A DNA stretch of 64,000 nt from Trema orientale (GCA_002914845.1 JXTC01000184.1:283189-347188), one strand, 5' to 3'. Shown: positions 22,521-35,836, counted from the first letter of the stretch. Notes: a model not told the origin generated them from the sequence alone. A program made the numbers and translations.

Positions 22521-25500
22521 AATTAGTTGATAACCCTTTCATGGTTTTTTTTTTTTTCCCCTTCTTCATTTTGATTTTTTTCTTTTGGACAATACTAAAT
22601 ATACCAAAATATGTACCAAATTTTTAATAGGCATACGAGTTGTCATTATTTAATTAGTGTATTAAGACTTATTACAGATAAAGTAATTATATTCGTCAAT
22701 TAAATGTTGTCAACTCACATATTATATGTGTAGATATTAAAAATTTGTTAAAAATTTTGAAATACCTAGTATTATTTCTTTTTATTAATGATATTTAAAG
22801 TTGAGAGTGGTCTCTTAGGTGCTAACCTACTTTGGATGCTAGAATTCCGTTATGATGCTAATTCTTTTCTTACCCTATTTATATATGTATTTAAAAAAAA
22901 AATACCCTTACCCAACATAAATTCTTTTAGTAAGCTTTTGTAATGATAACCGACCATTCTTAAGGGGGGAAAAAAAGAAAAGAAAAGAAAGTGAAATGCC
23001 TAGCTCAAGGGAGTGTAAAACTTACAATCGATTAATTACGTTTTTAAATTATCTAAATTTATCAGAATTTCATGAAATTTGACGATTCATTAACTACCAT
23101 GAAAATTATTTTACAGCAAAGTTCCGAATAAATTCAAGTTCTCTTCACAATTTACCTAATAACATAAAATTGCGTTTTGCACCTAAAAACTAATTAACAA
23201 TAGCACTTTTTTAGTGGTTGCCTTTACTTTTTTAATTGGTTTGTGGCACCTGAGATTTGAAAACTAGCTAGAAGAACAACTAGATCATCTTTTGTCAGTG
23301 AAAGATAGCATAGGGATCCAATCTTTTTAATAAGTTTTTATCAGAATAACTTGCTGTTCGCGCGAATAATTAAAATAATGACAAGTATAAGCTTTTTCTT
23401 TTTCTCTTTTTTCTCGCACCAATTTTAATTAGTTTAAACCTAGACTTTTTCAAGAGAAGTATATAAGAGATATTGGACATTCAGGCCTCAAAATTAGACT
23501 TTTCCATATGGGACTTGTATTTTTTTCAAGTCACAAGATAGTCTCAAAAGCAATATGAACCATAGATAATAGTAAATAAAACAGTAATAATAATTTTACT
23601 GCGAAGACCTCCCTCCAAGAAAAAATTACCGCAGTAAATCAAGACAACAAATAAACATATCTCCCTCAAGTATACTTTTCATTTACCAGCTTACCCGTTT
23701 CTTCTTCTTCTTCTTCTTCTTCTTCTTTTTTTTCCCTCAATTTCTTAAGGCTGGATTTATTTCATTCTTTTAAAGACTAAGTTACATACTTATATATAAA
23801 GCAAGGCTTCAGATTTTATTTTTGAAATTTAGTGTAGTTATTCCTAGGAACAAATTTTAGCTCTAGGGTTAAAACTTAAAAATGGGGATTTATAGTTACT
23901 TTTCTTCTGCAGACAATAAAGATGAGAATAGATCCAAATATTCCTATTTATTAATTTATTATATTACCAAGTGTTGCTTCTGTAGGTAAAACACGCAGAC
24001 TCATTTTGCATGTCATAAGACTGCGAAATAGCAGTAATTAAAATACCAATGTTACTGCTAAATTTATTTGTACATATTCAAGTATATACTGTATGGAAAT
24101 TAATTTTATTAGCAAAAGAAGACAAATTAAAGAAATAAATTGGTGAAAAAATAGGGCAAGAAAAAACAGAATTGGGTGGAATGTCAATTTTTTGGGGTGG
24201 GGATAAAAACATAGGCATATGGAAACATTAAATACGAAAAAATAAAAAAGTATGTTTGGGATTTTTATTTACAGAGGCCCATTTTGGCTAAAAAAGGTTA
24301 ACAAATGTAGACAAAAGGGTTTACTTCACATGGGGTGGGCATGTGATGTGAATGTACATTCACACACCATCTGTCTACCATGTGGTTTAACCCCTTCAGT
24401 TTATCTGGCACCAGCTCAGCACTCCCACCACCACCAAGTTATTCTTTTTTTTTTTAATTTTAAAAAAGATTTTTTTTTTTTTTTTTTGAAATGGTTTTAA
24501 AAAAGATATTTGTGAGTAAATAGATAACCCGTAGGAACAATATGTTACTTGACCGACTATCGTGATGGAACGATTCAAACTTAAGCATATTTTCTTCTTA
24601 TATATTTCACATGTTTTTATCTAATCACAATCTGTCACATGTTAGTGCAGAATTTGACATAATTGTATAACATGTTGAGCATCACAAATGTTATTTAGCA
24701 TGTTTTCTTGGTCCTTGGTCGAGTTACTGCTTCAGTAAAACCTATTAAACAAGAGAAAATATAATGTTTAGAAGAGTAAATTTTAAGGAATTTATAAGTT
24801 AACTTGTAAGTCACATAAATTTAAAATAAAGTGGGGTTTGGCTAGTGCCACAAGAAAATTGCTACACAAATGATAAGTTCACAATTTACTGAAAAATTAT
24901 TCGAACTTTTTAAGTAATATTATAAATTTTCGTACTACCGCTCCCATTTAATATTCAATAACGCGCTTAAGAAAAGCTAATAAGGTTTAAATAGTAAAAG
25001 AACCGTATAAACTATCCTTACAATGATTATACCTAATAGTGACCGCCGTTTTCTTCACCAATAATCTTTTAGTGATATCATAATGAAACAAAGCAACTTT
25101 TGAAGTTGTTTGTTCAATCCTACTTTCAGTATTTTGATTGATTAGATTCCTTACTCTTAGAAATGTGAGATATATTAATGCAGTTATATGTTATATGGTG
25201 AGACATAAGAGTGAAAAAAAAAATGAATTTAGTACTCCCCTGATAAGAAAAATGTTAAATTTATACTCTGTTCTATGTTCTCATGATGTTGGAAAAGAGA
25301 ATAGATTTAGCACTTTTCATATAACAATTAACGATTCTGAATTCATGCCTTATAGTATAAATTTTTTGATGAGATGGGGAACACTTGCAGTTGTTTTTTC
25401 AGTTATATTCATGTGAATTTTTAACACGGCATATTAATTATTTATCAGGTAGACATGGATTAATCGGACCTAAAATTGGACAAAATTTTGAATTTGATGT

Positions 25501-26619
25501 CAATAGTATGTTTCTCTACAAATATTTATGAATACTAAATAATAATATGATGATCACGCAAAATCTAAAAATCTGCTAAAATTTTAATGGTTTATGGATA
25601 TTCATTATGGGTAGAATCTGTCGAAAATATTACATTGAAAAAAAATATGGACGGTGGAGTAAACCAGAAGTTATTGAACCCATGTGCCAAGATTACAAAC
25701 TTAATGATCGGTGTGCTATTCTTACAGCTGATAGATCACTAATTATAAGCAACCAAAGCAAAATATGCTGCAAACATTTATATCCTTTGAACATGAAAGC
25801 ATGTGCATGCGATTAACAATGCTGTAAAAAAAACTATTCTTTTTTTTTTCTGGAAGAAAAAGAAATCTAAAACAATCCCTAGAATTCTAATGGTTATAGA
25901 AAACAATTAAAAAAAAAAAAGCAAAGGAAATATTTTTTTTCTAATCTAGAAAAAGAAATATAAAACAATCCCCAGAATTCTAATGGTTGAAGAAAACATA
26001 GTCTTAAAAGCACCTCCGTGTTATGTTTAGGTTGGTAGACTATGATAACTAATGTTGCATTGTATAATATCAAACTTTTGTGCACAAGAATTATAATTTC
26101 ACAATACAAGTTATCATGGAGTAGCCAGCTACACTTTAACACTTTAAAGTCTAAATTATTCGAACAGAACTTGCTTTTTGGCCAAAAAAACAAATAATAA
26201 TAAAATAAAAGAAAATAAAAAATTGAGGACAAGTGTGAGAATCTTTCATAGTTGAGGCAAGAGATACATTTCGAAAAAAATCTCTCTTACTTGATCGTGG
26301 GATAATGTGTATCCAATTGGGAAAATTGGAAGAAAAAAATATATATATTTTGCAAACAATTTACACCTAATAGTTTTTCTACGTTAAAATTACCCGAAAA
26401 GAACAAATTAATTACATGGGACATGTTTGATACAACATATTAAGCACCGTATTGTACTATTTGTATTTAGTGGCGATTTTGTATCGTATAACTTATAAGA
26501 TTTGTGAAAATAAAAGTAAATGATGTATTGACTAATACACAAAAAAAAATGAGTGCATGACATTTTACTTGACTATTTTATGTTATTCTCTCTATATTCT
26601 TAATTCTCACACTGTCATA
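22521..26619. other. AT-rich intergenic region
   Basis: I see no gene. Contents are poly-A/T runs, a CTT run at about 23700-23727 and a near-duplicate pair of about 45 bp (AGAAAAAGAAAT...AATCCC.AGAATTCTAATGG) near 25854-25893 and 25948-25988. The open frames here are short and resemble no known family. Confidence 0.5.
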
Positions 26620-27435
26620 TAGGGTGAGCATCGATCAATTTGGTCGGTTTTTTTAGATCTATCAAACTGATCAGTCAATTTTCGATTTTTTAGGATATAA
26701 GCCGAAAATTGACCGACTAAGAAAAATATATAAAAAAAAAGACCGATTATTTAGTCAGTTCGGTCAATTTTTAACCAACAAATATCGAATATTTTAGTTT
26801 TGAAAACGGTCGGTCAATTTTTTCAGTTTTTTTGGCTCGTTTGATCGGTTTTTCGGTTCGATCGGTCGGTTTTTTGATTTACACCTGAAAAAAGAACAAT
26901 TTTATATAAAAAAATTATTATGTTTCTTTTTTTTTTCTTTCTTTTAAAGAATGTTCTAACTTTAAACTACTACTACTTGCGAAATAGTAGTGCAAAATCA
27001 CCATAAAATCATATATATAAAAAAACAAATGGATAAATATAAATTAAGATATATAAATCAAACTTCAATATAATAATTTAGGTGTTAGATAATTACAAAT
27101 AAAACATTATTGGGTCTATAAGGAGTTAATAAATAATAGTATTTAAGTTTGAGAAAAATTTTAAAAAATTATCAAATATTAGTTATAAGAAATTTTTTTA
27201 ATGTTATATAGTATTTTAATATTTTAAAAATAAAAATAATTAAATAAAAAATAAAAAATATAAATTAAAGTATCGGTTCGGTCGGTTGTATATCGATCGG
27301 TTTGGAGTTAAAGGAAAAATCAACCAAACTAACGTCGATTTTTTAGTTTTCGATTTTTTCAGTTTTAGTTTTTTTGGTTTTCGATCAGTCGGTTTTTCGA
27401 TTTAGTGGTTTTTGTGGTTTTTCTACACACCCTTA
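26620..27435. mobile_element. hAT-like non-autonomous element
   Basis: The left end is TAGGGTGAGCATCGATCAA and the right end is TTTTTCTACACACCCTTA; inverted, both give TA(A)GGGTG. The inner ends are packed with CGGTCGGTTTTT-type motifs in both arms, the usual look of this plant element class. The flanking octamers CTGTCATA (26612-26619) and CTGTTATG (27436-27443) agree at six of eight positions, as expected for an aged 8-bp hAT target duplication. There is no transposase frame. Confidence 0.7.
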
Positions 27436-27634
27436 CTGTTATGATTTCTTCTCTCATAATCCTCTCTTTTCATGCATTATCACTCTCGTTATTTTCTCAT
27501 AACGCACTCTCTTTGATTTCTCTGTATTGGCTTTCTCTCTCCATATTCGTTGTTCTTCTTTTATTACTTTTCTCTATCAAACAATTATATAATTTATATG
27601 CATGCAAAATTGAACAATGTATTAAATTATATAT

Positions 27635-27858
27635 GGTTCCCAATCTAATAGGTATTTTTTTTAATAGCTAATTTTTTTAGCCATTAGATCACCATAATTT
27701 GAGAAGTTGGAAAAAAAAATTAAAAATAAATATATATTATCTAATGTTTTTCTCTCTCTTCCTTTTACCATGAAAAAGACATGCATGACTAATTTTAATT
27801 AGGAAAAATAATACCTATAGATAAGTAAAAAAAAAAAATACATACTGAATTGGTGCCC
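27635..27858 (-). mobile_element. MITE family A, copy 3 (inverted)
   Basis: It begins GGTTCCCAATCTAATAGGTA and ends TACTGAATTGGTGCCC, so it is in reverse orientation to copies 1 and 2. The interior shows the inverted blocks TTAGATCACCAT, CTCTCTCTTCCTTTT and AATTTTAATTAGG. The flanks are TA-rich. Confidence 0.7.
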
Positions 27859-28318
27859 ATTATATATACATATATATATATATATGCACATAATACAATA
27901 TACTACGATTAACTAAAGCGGTTATCATGATAAAATAAAAAAAAAAATCTTGGGTATTTTTATTTTTGCAAAAAATTACCTTGGACTTTTGGTTATCTCA
28001 AATAAAAACTTTGGTTTTTTTAATTCTAACGAAAATAAAAAAAAAAACTTTGGGTTTTTTATTTTGTATCATAGATCATATAGTAAAATGACTGAAGTTT
28101 TGACACATTTTAAGTAAATGTTCATTTTTCAAATTCTGTTACAAAATGATTGATATATTGGTATATATACCAATTATAAATTAGGATGTACCTAGTATTA
28201 AAAACTAATATACTCAATACATAAACTAAAACTACAATATAAATAGATATACTAAATATAAAAATACATAAATTCGGTCATTTAGCTATTAAAAAAAAAA
28301 GAAAAAGAAAAAAAGGAT

Positions 28319-28677
28319 GGTTCTGTTTGTTTCAACAATTCCATTCTATTGGAATAGAAAATCCATTTGAATGTGTGTTTGTTTCAACAATTCAGTTTTT
28401 CCATTCAAATGATATTTTAGAATGTGTGTTTATTTCAACAATTCAGTTTTTCCATTCAAATGGTCCACCCGAAAAATAACCATTAGAATGGTTTTTTTGT
28501 GTCTTAAATGAGAATGGAGGGAGGGAGGTGTTTTTGAATGGTCCATTCCAATGCTCCTATTCTAATTACAACACATTGCACTATTTTTTCCATTCAAATG
28601 TCTCCCATTCCAATTATAACACATTCCACAATTTCCATTCAAATACATACATTCAAATAGGTAAACCAAACGGGGCC
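28319..28677 (+). mobile_element. MITE family B, copy 1
   Basis: It begins GGTTCTGTTTGTTTCAAC and ends GTAAACCAAACGGGGCC, giving imperfect GGCCCCGTTTG-type inverted ends. The interior carries repeated TTCAGTTTTTCCATTCAAAT blocks, GAATGTGTGTTT and GGGAGGTGTTTTTGAATGG. It shares essentially the whole length with copies at 46466 and 61198. Ends of this type occur in Harbinger and hAT MITEs; the target duplication is not clear, so the superfamily is open. Confidence 0.78.
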
Positions 28678-28707
28678 GATATCTTTTAAAATAATATATA
28701 TAAATAT

Positions 28708-28953
28708 GGGCAGCAATCTAGTAGGTATTTTTTTTTCACCTATCTATGGGCATTGTTTGGTCAATTAAAATTGGTCACGCACGTCTTTTCATAATAAAAA
28801 ATGAGAGAGAAAAATATTAAATAAAGGTATTTATTTTTATTATTATTTTTTTCAACTACTCAAATTATGGTAGTCATTAGATCAATAATCCAATAGTTAA
28901 AAAAAATACCTATGGATAGGTAAAAGAAAAAAATACTTACTGGATTGGCAACC
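28708..28953 (+). mobile_element. MITE family A, copy 4
   Basis: It begins GGGCAGCAATCTAGTAGGTA and ends TTACTGGATTGGCAACC. The interior matches copy 1: CACCTATCTATGGGCATTG, GTCAATTAAAATTGGTCACG, AAAATGAGAGAGAAA and GTCATTAGATCAATAATCCA. Confidence 0.75.
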
Positions 28954-28977
28954 TATAAATATATATATTTATATATT

Positions 28978-29573
28978 GGGTGATGTTTCAATGGAGATTT
29001 TTGTTTTTACTCCATGGATGGGTACTCTAATTTGGGCCATTGGATTGTAATCTAATGGCTATAATAATATTAGTAGATTTATTAAAAATATTATTATAAT
29101 TAATAAATATATAAATATAGAAAGTTATTTAAAATAAAAAAGATGGGTAACCTGATGAATTGGTTAATTTATTTTATTTTACTTTATTTTATAAGAAATA
29201 AAATTAGTGAAAAATACTTAATAACCCTAAATTACTCTTAACTATCTTATTCGTAGGAAAAAAAAAAAACAACAACAACAAAAGATGTACAAATTTTAAG
29301 CTATTTGACGCATAATTTTTTTTAAAACGAATTTTCTTTCAATGTAGTTGTTTTATTCATTTTTTATTATTTAAAAAAACAACTTATTCATAATANAATT
29401 AAAGGTAATTAAAAAATTAAACTTTAAATTAAATTTTCAAAAAAGAAATAAATAAAAAAAATTAGAAATTAATATATTGAATAAGATGACTTATTATTGT
29501 AGGTTTGTTTCCAAATTAGTCAAATTTACCCGTCCATGGAGCAAAAACAAAAATACCCATTGAAAACTCACCC
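28978..29573. mobile_element. Mutator-like MITE with 9-bp target duplication
   Basis: The left end, GGGTGATGTTTCAATGGAGA, continues with TTTTTGTTTTTACTCCATGG. The reverse complement of the right end, GGGTGAGTTTTCAATGGGTA, continues with TTTTTGTTTTTGCTCCATGG. The inverted repeats are about 45 bp with few mismatches. Both flanks carry the same nine bases, TTATATATT (28969-28977 and 29574-29582). Long inverted repeats plus a 9-bp duplication point to the Mutator superfamily. The interior is AT-rich and non-coding, with one unknown base at 29396. Confidence 0.8.
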
Positions 29574-29582
29574 TTATATATT

Positions 29583-30658
29583 ATATATATATATATAAAG
29601 AAACACATCTTTTAATTTCCCTGTCAAATAAAACCTTGAGATTTTCAAATAGTCAAATTAGGCCCAAAATAACCATAAAAAATATAACATCATTAAGAAA
29701 TGACTTCATGTCTTAGTTGTTTCATATTTTTGAACCATTTTTTTGTTTCGTTCAACTAAAAGATACCAACTTTTTTGATATAGAATGACATTGTTTTCGT
29801 CCCACTTGAGGTACTTGGTAACAAGAATAGCCTCGCATAATTACGCATGACACTGGGATAAATTGATCATTTGACTTAATTTCACAAGTTAACTTTTACC
29901 AAATCTCTTATTTAAGCCTAATTAATTGGATTTAATAATCTAACAGTTTTAATTGATATAATTATAAATTCAAGATTTTTTTATACTAAAATAATAAAAT
30001 TGTAAGATTTTTTTATATAGCCAGATCTTCAAGATTTGTTTGGCTAAAATCGAAAAACTCAATGTTCTTTTGGATAAGGTCATTTAATATGAAAAGCCCC
30101 TGAAGTTCTACTAATTTAGTAAAATCAACCCTAAACTTATTTTTTGGACCAAAACTCTTTGATGTTGGAGAATACTAGTTGTGTTATATACATTCGTAAT
30201 AGCAATTTTACGTAGTGTGAAATCAAAAGGCATAACCGGTATTCAGGGGCAGAGCCACATGGGCCTAGAGGGGGCAATCGCCCCCTGAATTTTATTTTTC
30301 TTGTAAATAGTATGTAAATTTTTTCTAAAATTAGTATTTGCCTCATTTAAATTTAGTCTTTGCCCCCTCTAAATTTGTAAAATTTTTAATATTGTGTTAA
30401 ATAGCCTTTCGATAATAACTTTTACCAAAACCTACATACGACAATGATGCTACCCATGATTTACAAAATAACAACAATTTACAGTGAAATATACAAAATA
30501 TCAATAGTGACGATGATTATCACTAGTTACATAGCTGTTAACTAGTATTGCTCAAAAGTCATACTATTATTTGAGAATATAAATTGATTAAATCAAAAGA
30601 TAGTAATAGTTACCATCACCTTCGTTAATACAAACTGTTCATTTCTAATATAAGGTCA
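29583..30658. other. AT-rich intergenic, with a 'GGGGCAGAGCC' repeat fragment
   Basis: No gene is seen. At about 30240-30370, GGGGCAGAGCCACATGGGCC and GGGGGCAATCGCCCCCTGAA resemble a dispersed plant repeat widely found in gene-poor DNA. I cannot name its family from sequence alone. Confidence 0.4.
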
Positions 30659-33179
30659 TTGAAGATGGGCCCCATGTGGGCCAAGGGAAAGGCACCCAAA
30701 AAGCCCACATATGAGCAATGTGAGAGTGGAGGCCCCCTTGTGCCCACAAAACAGCAACTCTCAGTGGTAGAGAAAGGTAATAGTATAATAACAAAAAACC
30801 ATGTTCCTCTCTCTCACGTCCACTTCTTTACTTTTATTTTTTATTTCACCTTTTTTTGAAATTTATTTTTTCCTCTTTTGTTACTTCTGTCCATTTCTGT
30901 GATGTTAGACCCATATGGATAAAAAGATAAGCCTCTGCCATTACACTTTAAAGTACGTTTGGTAACATTCTGTGCGTCATCTTCCAAACAACCCATGAAG
31001 AACAAAAGACACAATCCCCCCCTTACTACAAATAATGGTAAAGTAATAAAAGTAGCTTTAGGCAAAGAATAAATCACCAAAATTGGCTAGAAAATCTAAC
31101 GGATCGAAAAATTCATTAGCATCGGTAAAGATTGTCACAAATTTTTACGAATTATGATATAATTTGACATTCAGAAACAGTTTCGACAGATCTAAGTTTT
31201 AGACCGCAAAAATCTCCAAGCATACTAAAACCAGGTTTTGTATGCTAAATCTGAGAAACAAGGAATAAGTTTTTGAGAAGTACATGTAGTAATGGTGCTC
31301 ATATGAGGACAAAGAGTTGAAAAGGCAATTTTCAACTTGAAACAAGCAAGAATGAAGCAAAACCTTGCTGAGAGAGGCTTTGTAGTTATCAGGTTATCAC
31401 CATCACCACAGCAGTGGGTGGACTGGTCCCAATGGTTTTTGGGTCAATGACATGAATAACACAGTGCCAAAATTTTCAAGAGCTATATATGTAATAAAAA
31501 ATAATAATATCAAAGAAAGGCCTCAGGGTCAGATATTTAGCGAAGGGAAAGGTCCAAATTGTTGAATAAACCAATCAAAGATCTTAGATTCCACTGGTTA
31601 TGTAGTAACCACAACTTGGCAACTGCTACCATTTTATTTATTATTCTTAATTTCCTTTTTTTTTTTCCAAAAAAAAATGATAGACACAACTACCACTGCA
31701 AAAATTGGAAAAACACTAAATATCACCTAGAGTGAGTGATGATTGCCACTTGCCAGTAACTTTTAGTTCAATCACCTAAATCTGTAAATGCTGTACTATC
31801 AAAAGTCAGTAGTGATTAGACACCAAAAGCTAGAGCTTCAAGTCATCTTGCATTATCTAATAAAAAGAAATATGAGTTATGCTTTGGTAAGACACATCTG
31901 ACAATCAAAGACGTCCATTTCCGTGGAATCTGCTTTGGCTAAACATGTCCAACTAATCACACTTCCTGTAGACTCTGCAGCGTGCCACAGTCGAGCTACA
32001 CATAACTGTTGCTAGCACAGCTCTAGATATTTAGCACAAGCAACCATGGAGGTGCATTATACTTATCCTCTACTAAACTGATTTTTCTTAATACAAAAAT
32101 ATGCAAGTCTTTGAGCTAAATGAACAAGCAATATACAAACATTAATATAAGAATAATGTATTACTATTAACAAGAAACCAGAAACTCGAAAGGAGCCATG
32201 GAAGAACTAGTTTCGATACAACTGCACAAGCGACAACCACCCAAATAAAAAGTGAAAAAAAAAAAAAAAATCACTCAAATATTAAGGGAAATGATACTCA
32301 ATTCCACTACGGCTATGACAAGTATTTGAAAGATCACACCAGGAACATGATACATGATCATATTTGGTCAAAAATTTCATAATCTACATATACAAAGCAG
32401 CAGTAGAACCTAGAAGACCAGTTATAGTTAAAGGTAATAAGAACAGGAAAATGGTCATAGGCAGTTGCAATAGCACCGTCAACAGAAGTAAATGTGAAGA
32501 TCACTTGTTCATACAATATGAAACAAGCTGCCTAAAATTAAGAAGATCCATATAATATGATCAACTTCAAAGAATTATAGCATTGGCTTAGATTCAAAAT
32601 AAAGCTATTTCCTACTACCAGGTATTACTCAGAGACCGAAAAATGTCGGTAGAATATAAAAAGCTTTGGGATGAGAAAATATGGATCTGGATGTTTGGTT
32701 ATATCACTATTTGGCATATTTTGTCTAAAGTGAAAATTGATATATGTATCAGGATTGATACATGAGGGCATATAAGGCAAATGCAAAAATATTACATGAA
32801 GGCAGCAATGCCAATTTTTCAATCCTCAAAATGAACTGAGGTCAGGACCAACCCGTACCTGACTTCTATCACAAATCAAAGCCATTATCAATAATTAATA
32901 CACACGATAAAACCGTATAACTACCACTTGCAATTTATAGCATTACATAATATGGGTCACACATCTCATAGATAATAACAGAAACAACTTGATGAAAAAA
33001 AAAGAAGGCAATTATCAACCACCACATTGTGAGCTGCTAAAACAAGTTATCAGCTCAATTAAAGCACCACAAACCTATTCCATTTCAATATAAGCCTAAA
33101 TTTAAGATCAAACTGCCATGGCAAGATTTAACAAGAAATATGCTTATTTAGAAAGTTAGAAGATAACATATGTTGATTC

Positions 33180-33644
33180 TCATGCCCGACTATTTGCTTT
33201 TGCAATAAGACTGCTGAGGTTCTTTGGCCTTTCCAAGTCCTTACTATATATTGGCGCACCCAACAAGAAGTCTCCTAAATAAAATGAATCATGTAGAATC
33301 AGAAGTTTAACATTGTTAAGTGGCTGTAAGGAGCAATAAAAAACCTCTTTTCATCAATTAAATTGAAGAGATCTTTGAGCCAAAGCTGGCAGAGCATGAC
33401 TTTCTAAGAACCTCCTTAGATAGAACATGAGCAGTTTTGCAAGAATTGAAAAACTTTCTTGGTCCTGCTTTTCAACCTGTTTGTTTCTCAACAATTTAAA
33501 TAGAAAGCTATTTGAGCCTTGAGGAGGGCTTATACACTTGGTACCTTCAATTGTTACAAGACTTGACCTTATGGACTCATGCTTATTGATGAATTCTTGT
33601 TTATCTGTTCTTCCACAAAGATTTTCTGCTGTCCCTTCAACCAC
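33180..33644 (-). pseudogene. two weak exon-like pieces of unknown protein
   Basis: A minus-strand frame of 96 codons at 33354-33644 (containing SIRSSLVTIEGTKCISPPQG and a Leu-rich end) is followed by an AG acceptor at 33275-33276. An open 31-codon stretch with coding-like composition (LGAPIYSKDLERPKNLSSLI) then ends at a TGA (33180-33182). Whether these join is unknown, no upstream exon was found, and I recognise no family. They could be the 3' end of a small unknown gene, a gene fragment or chance. Confidence 0.2.
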
Positions 33645-33775
33645 TTGAAACTATCACCAAAAACGAATTCCGACTCTGGTACCTTTTATTCTAATTACCC
33701 CAGTATTTTCTTGATGCACTGTATACTAACTACACGTGGTTACCCACATCTCTTTTCTCAGTCCTTTTATTCGTA

Positions 33776-34350
33776 GGGAGCAGGAAAATTTTATTGAAAG
33801 AATAGAAAAATAAGGGGATAACACAACCTCTAGAAAAACAACCATACTAACGAAACAACACTACTAAAACCCCTCAAATTTCTTCAAAGAAGAAACTGAA
33901 AAAGAAACCCAGTATGCAAATCTATCCGATCAACAAGCTTCCCCTTCACCACTCTTTTAACATAAGAATCATAAATTATCAAAACCCAGCCTCCCTATGA
34001 AGTAGTCAAACCCTACACCAAATGTAAATCTAGCCTAAAATACCATCATGCTCTATTCACCAAAAAATTTCAAAGCAACCATGTTTCTCCCGACATTTAA
34101 ATTCAGAACACAATCTTCTGTTACACTCTTTCATACACCACACCTTTTTTCGTCTCCCATTATACATCAACATCAAACACCAAAACCTGGCAGAAGTTTC
34201 TCGCAAGTGCTATCTCAAACTACCCAGGAACTCATTAGATGGCCCCGAAATCTTTCTCAAAAACTAACCAGGCCAAAAGAAACCACACACGTGCCAACAC
34301 AAGCACGCACTCATGCTAAAGTAACTAAGCCTTCGGCCTTCCACATCAAT
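33776..34350 (-). repeat. possible LINE 3' end remnant
   Basis: On the minus strand the tail reads GTGTTATCCCCTTATTTTTC and then CTTTCAATAAAATTTTCCTG, a wording seen at the 3' ends of plant non-LTR retrotransposons. There is no recognisable reverse transcriptase and no poly-A target duplication was found, so this is weak. Confidence 0.2.
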
Positions 34351-35423
34351 AGTTTGTCCATGTTAAATAAAAAATATGCCTACTAGTTGTACAAGACAAG
34401 AAAACTACCAATCAGTAATTGATTTACCCCTAATAGTCATCTCATATATTCCCATTCGAGTTTCTAACAAATGCAGAACAGAACCACAAAACCTAGCAAC
34501 TTGAACTATCTGAGCTTGTTATTTATCAGGGCAATATATATAAGTGCATCCATAACATAAGGTAATTACCATTGGCACTTTTGAGATGATGATAAGGTGA
34601 AGATTGCTTTATAGAAGAAGCACCCATTATTAGAATGTGTGTCACACAGAAGGTCATTTCAATCAAAACAGGAAAGAAGTACAGCGACAAAAATAAAAGC
34701 AAAAAAGATCTTACTTGGTAAATTCTCTTGTCCTCCAACACATACATCCTGCAAGCACTTACCAAAACTAGGAGATTTACAGTGATCAAACAGAATTTAG
34801 AACCATAAACAAGAACTTTCAACCATTTCACTTCTGAGTCTCCACCATTATAACCATCAATCACAAATATGTTCCAACCCCATTACAGAAACAGACATTT
34901 CTAAACCTAAGAATGCTCAGACTTCAACGTGAGAAATGAGAAAGTACTTACATATTTATACATATTGGTAACCTATAAATTCCATAAACCTGCTTAGTGG
35001 GCTTGATTACAAAACTAGAGCCTCTAACAAACCCTACAATATTCGAAAAACAAGAAACACAAGGTAATTCACCAGGTAGCTGACCCCGAGAAATTAAACT
35101 CTAACCATGTGGAAGCAAATTGTAGGTCCAAGTCTGACTGCTAAACAAAAACTTAGCTTTAGTCAACAAATCATAGATTGGTTATAAATGCATCAGGTAC
35201 TCCATATGTTACAATTTCTGGATGAAATAAGGAGTGTATGACAGCAGGACATAGATTGTGCACATTGCTGTCACTTATCACTAAGTGAAATCGTTTCAAT
35301 ATAATTAAGAAAACAAGATAGAAAAGATCCATTAGACAAAATAGTTTCTAAAAACCTACAAAGTCCAATAACCTGGAGAACTTTCTCATCTCATTTTTTC
35401 CTTTTTTGGCATTCTTTCCATTT

Positions 35424-35836
35424 TGTACATCAATCCGCAAAATCCAGGCCAATTGAGAGGGAGAGAAGAAGAAGGGAAGAGTAGATAGAAGAACAAATAG
35501 AGAGGAAGGAATTTACAGAGATAGAAGAGAATCAAGAGAGAGAAGAAGAACAATAGAGAGAGGAAATCGAAATAACTAAATAAGAAGATAACTTCATAAC
35601 TAGTCTTACAAATCTAGGCCTATCTGTAGATAGGATTAGGAAACTAAACACGAATGAGCTAAGTCTTAAAATTTAGAAACATGCTACAATTCTAGTTACA
35701 CATGAATAAAATAAAACACGAATGAGCTAAGTCTAAAAATTTAAAAAACAAGCTACAATTCTAGTTACTCATGAATAAAATAAAACCTAATAAAATAATA
35801 ACAAAACATAAGTACCTATTTATTTTTCTGCATCAC
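35424..35836 (-). repeat. possible solo LTR
   Basis: The plus strand starts TGTACATCAATCC and ends TTCTGCATCA, giving TG...CA ends. Read on the minus strand, there is a CT-rich segment (TTCTTCTTCTCTCCCTCTC) and AT-rich promoter-like parts. No matching second LTR, primer site or target duplication was found. Confidence 0.3.
35647..35786. repeat. 68-bp imperfect tandem duplication
   Basis: The block ACACGAATGAGCTAAGTCT...CTACAATTCTAGTTAC.CATGAATAAAATAAAAC occurs twice with a period of 68 bp and a few substitutions. A shorter repeat of TACTAGTTACTAGAACATCA follows at about 35850-35895 (period about 26). Confidence 0.85.

Noticed and set aside
34048-34386. 112-codon plus-strand frame
   Set aside because: There is no splice context, no known domain, and a composition expected from C/A-rich noncoding DNA.
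34526-34864. 112-codon minus-strand hydrophobic frame
   Set aside because: A T-rich strand gives Leu/Phe runs by chance. A splice-like GTAAG/CAG pair is present, but no consistent exon chain could be built.
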